Source of the DNA: Sialis fuliginosa
Lineage: Eukaryota > Arthropoda > Insecta > Megaloptera > Sialidae
Assembly (NCBI GenBank): GCA_961205875.1
Contig: OY540818.1
Location: 10,886,761 to 10,950,760, forward strand
Length of the DNA stretch: 64,000 nt
Reading direction: 5' to 3'
Program-made: the position numbers and the translations under genes
Shown: positions 61,678 to 64,000 of the stretch, piece by piece
Layout: each line of letters starts with the position of its first letter
Position numbering within the stretch: the first letter of the stretch is position 1
Notes under the pieces: generated by a model
The model's input: the letters and a program-made list of their open reading frames with translations, nothing else
What the model was told of the DNA's origin: nothing
Databases searched by the model: none

Positions 61678-63166
61678 ATGGGAACAAATAGTCCATTACA
61701 TGAGGAACACAATACATCTTTAGAATCTTCACCTTCTCGTTATGAATGTCCAATATGTCTAACATGGTTAAAAGAACCTATGCTAACGTTATGTGGTCAT
61801 CACTTTTGTAAAAGTTGTATTGCTTCATGGCTAAAGTACGTAAAATAAAATTAGAATGTTATAAGATATTTGAATCGATTTTTTTTAATAGAAAAGAAGG
61901 TGCCAAATGTCCTATTGATAATCAACCATTACAGCCTGAAAGAGATTTATTTCCTGATAATTTTACACGGAGAGAAATATCTCAACAACGTATGAAGTGC
62001 CTTAACAGTATACACGGGTGTTCGTTGGAGCTATCTCCAGAAGAATTAGACGAACACATGCAAACGTGTGATTATAAAGTACAAGAATGTATATTTAAAA
62101 ATGCCGGTTGTGAATACGTTTCACAGAATACAACTGATCTTACCGAACATACTGAGTCATCTGTACAACAACACTTAGTTGTATGTTATTTTCAAATCAG
62201 TGAAAAAAATTATAAAATTAAATATTTCTTTTTTTTTATGTAGCTCTTAATGAATATGTACTTAAAAAAATCAGATACAACTAAACTAAATACATCTGCA
62301 AAAGATGTTGAATCAGAAATGTGGAACCCGCAATCGAAGCAAGGCGAGAAAAGTTTTAAGAGAAGTAATTCTTTACCACATTTAGTTCAGTAAGTAATTA
62401 GAATTAATTTTCTTTTTATTAACCGTCCAATTATTATAAAATTTATAAAGAATATAATTTTAGTGCCATGTACGAGAGAATAGTTATTTTAGAACAAAGA
62501 GCAAATGAGCAAGAAATCATTATAAAAAATTTAAATACTCGGTTAATGGAATCTCAATCTGAAACTAAAGACTCTTTTAATAAATTTACTTTAAGATATT
62601 GTAATGGAGTGTATATATGGAAGATAAAAGATTTCATGAATAAACTTCAGTTGATGAAAGAAGACCATAATAAAATATATTACAGTGATGGGTTTTATAC
62701 GTCTCCTAATGGATATCAGTGAGTATTTAAATATTATTGCTTTTGATATAATTTTTTGCAATATTTGTAATTATTACAGATTTTGTGGGAGATTTAATTT
62801 ATCTAATAAAGAAAACAAATTTTTGGCTCTTTTTGTTCATATTATGCAGACTGACCATGACGAGTGTTTAAACTGGCCATTTAATGGAAGAATAACATTG
62901 ATGATATCACATCCAAGGTAAAAAAAGATAATGTATTCTATTTAAAGAAGGCGTGTACAATGTATTTAATTTTCAGTGATTCACAACGAACAATAAAAGA
63001 AGCAATGATGACACGACCAGATTTAGGAGCATTCCAGAAACCAAACAGTTCTAGAAATATTCTTGGGTTTGGTTATTCAGAATTTGTATTAATAGATGAA
63101 TTGTTAAGTAAAGAGTATTTACAAGATGGTATTTTAACTGTAATAGTAAAAGTTCAAACTGTATAA
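61678..63166 (+). CDS. Traf6: TNF receptor-associated factor 6
   Basis: Six exons: 61678-61835, 61892-62180, 62244-62389, 62464-62718, 62780-62917 and 62977-63166; 391 residues. RING finger at ~24-62 (CPICLTWLKEP...LCGHHFCKSCIASWL...CPID). Two TRAF-type zinc fingers follow (~85-145), then a short coiled coil (~203-225) and a C-terminal MATH/TRAF domain (YIWKIKDF...FCGRFNLSN...WPFNGRITLMI...GFGYSEFV). RING plus zinc fingers plus MATH in this order is TRAF6, an E3 ubiquitin ligase of Toll/IMD and TNF-type signalling. It is smaller than vertebrate TRAF6 (~520), as in other insects, with a reduced zinc-finger part. Confidence 0.92.
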
Positions 63167-64000
63167 ATTTGAATATTTTTTTATATTTATATAGTTTTTA
63201 TAAGAATAAAAAGTATTTTTAAATTACTATTACTATTTATTTCATACAGAATATTATTTCCTTTTATTTTAAATATACAGAGAAGTCCTAGTAATAATAA
63301 ATTCATCAATGCTTTACCCGACATAAAATATATAGATATATATAGAGACTAATTTATGGGGTGTCTTACTTTTATGATGCAAGCACCCTCTAAGAGATTT
63401 TCCAAAATTTAATACCTACAGAGGAAGGTGATAGAGTACTAACTTTTTTTTATTTTAATACACCCATCTGCAATCTGCATATTTTTATTCATATAAAGGT
63501 GAATTTCAAGCAAAATATACTCTTATTGAAATTAAAATTGCGATTTAAAAAAAAATTGTTGCAGACCACAGTTCAGATCATTATTCTCACAGAATAATAA
63601 ATTATTCTGTGGTTCAGACCGTTCAGACTAAAAATGTTGATAATATAACAACGAATACAACGCGGGCGAAGCCGCGAATTCTATAGTAATAAATATTTTT
63701 TAAAAATAAACCACGTGCGCACATGCATATATCACCATTACTGCCATCTGTTGTATTTTAATAAACATATAATCTGTCAAATTTTTAAACAAGTTTATTT
63801 TAAATCTACACAGTGAGGAATATTTATAAATATATTTAAGTTATATAAGACCAGAATAGTGAGTAATTTTCTATATTTTTTAACTAAATACGTTATAGTA
63901 TTTCGTAGATATTAAATGAATTGTTTGATTTTTAGATAAATATAGGTTATGTTTCCGAACATGTGATTAAATGTCAAACGAAACTTCAAAAAAATAAATA
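63167..64000. other. Region downstream of TRAF6
   Basis: Contains the TRAF6 3' UTR, a short palindrome (cagaataataaattattctg near 63587-63612) flanked by longer inverted matches (accacag/ctgtggt), and a gggcgaagccgcg hairpin-like motif at 63664-63676, the kind found at the 3' ends of rolling-circle (Helitron-like) elements. No exon seen. Confidence 0.4.

Noticed and set aside
1..64000. CRISPR array, rRNA, prophage or bacterial operon
   Set aside because: No regularly spaced repeats, no rRNA-like segments and no Shine-Dalgarno-led gene runs; the window is clearly eukaryotic.

Overview
This is nuclear DNA of an insect. Genes have many short introns with GT/AG borders, non-coding DNA is very AT-rich, and the gene set includes seven-transmembrane odorant and gustatory receptors, insect chitinases with peritrophin-type chitin-binding tails, and orthologues of conserved animal genes. 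I cannot name the order from sequence alone. The window is an ordinary euchromatic stretch with two gene-rich blocks separated by transposon-rich, chemosensory and chitinase DNA. Fifteen protein-coding genes could be reconstructed exon by exon. Every splice junction was placed by hand, and total coding length divides by three in each.

Layout. 1-5060: no gene; MITEs and foldback repeats. 5061-11530: AATF (-), LRRC49 (-) and mitochondrial ribosomal protein mL54 (+), the last two divergent. 13470-14824: a gustatory receptor (+) whose stop codon lies in the end of a hAT-like transposon. 14825-18767: repeats only. 18768-28989: two tandem secreted chitinases (+) with matching splice phases and TATA/initiator promoters. 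29850-35594: two tandem odorant receptors (-) with a decayed third 5' exon between them. 35595-38761: a 1.87 kb hAT-like insertion with an 8-bp target duplication, carrying a ~750-bp inverted repeat. 38762-63166: dense housekeeping block: DHX30 (-), FAM20B-like kinase (-), TatD nuclease (+), TMEM214 (-), UBE2J1 (+), ARL13-type GTPase (-), iduronate 2-sulfatase (+), a nine-finger TFIIIA-like protein (-) and TRAF6 (+). Most neighbours there are divergent or convergent with gaps of 0.1-0.9 kb.

How genes relate. There is no operon-like pathway. LRRC49 and ARL13 both belong to cilium/tubulin biology. FAM20B and iduronate 2-sulfatase act at opposite ends of glycosaminoglycan metabolism. UBE2J1 and TMEM214 are ER-membrane proteins. 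The chitinases and chemoreceptors are typical lineage-specific tandem families. I found no credible new molecular system. The most unusual material is structural: precise TE insertions with readable target-site duplications, long foldbacks that could form hairpin RNA, a perfect 64-bp palindrome in a chitinase intron, and the TE-supplied stop codon of the gustatory receptor.
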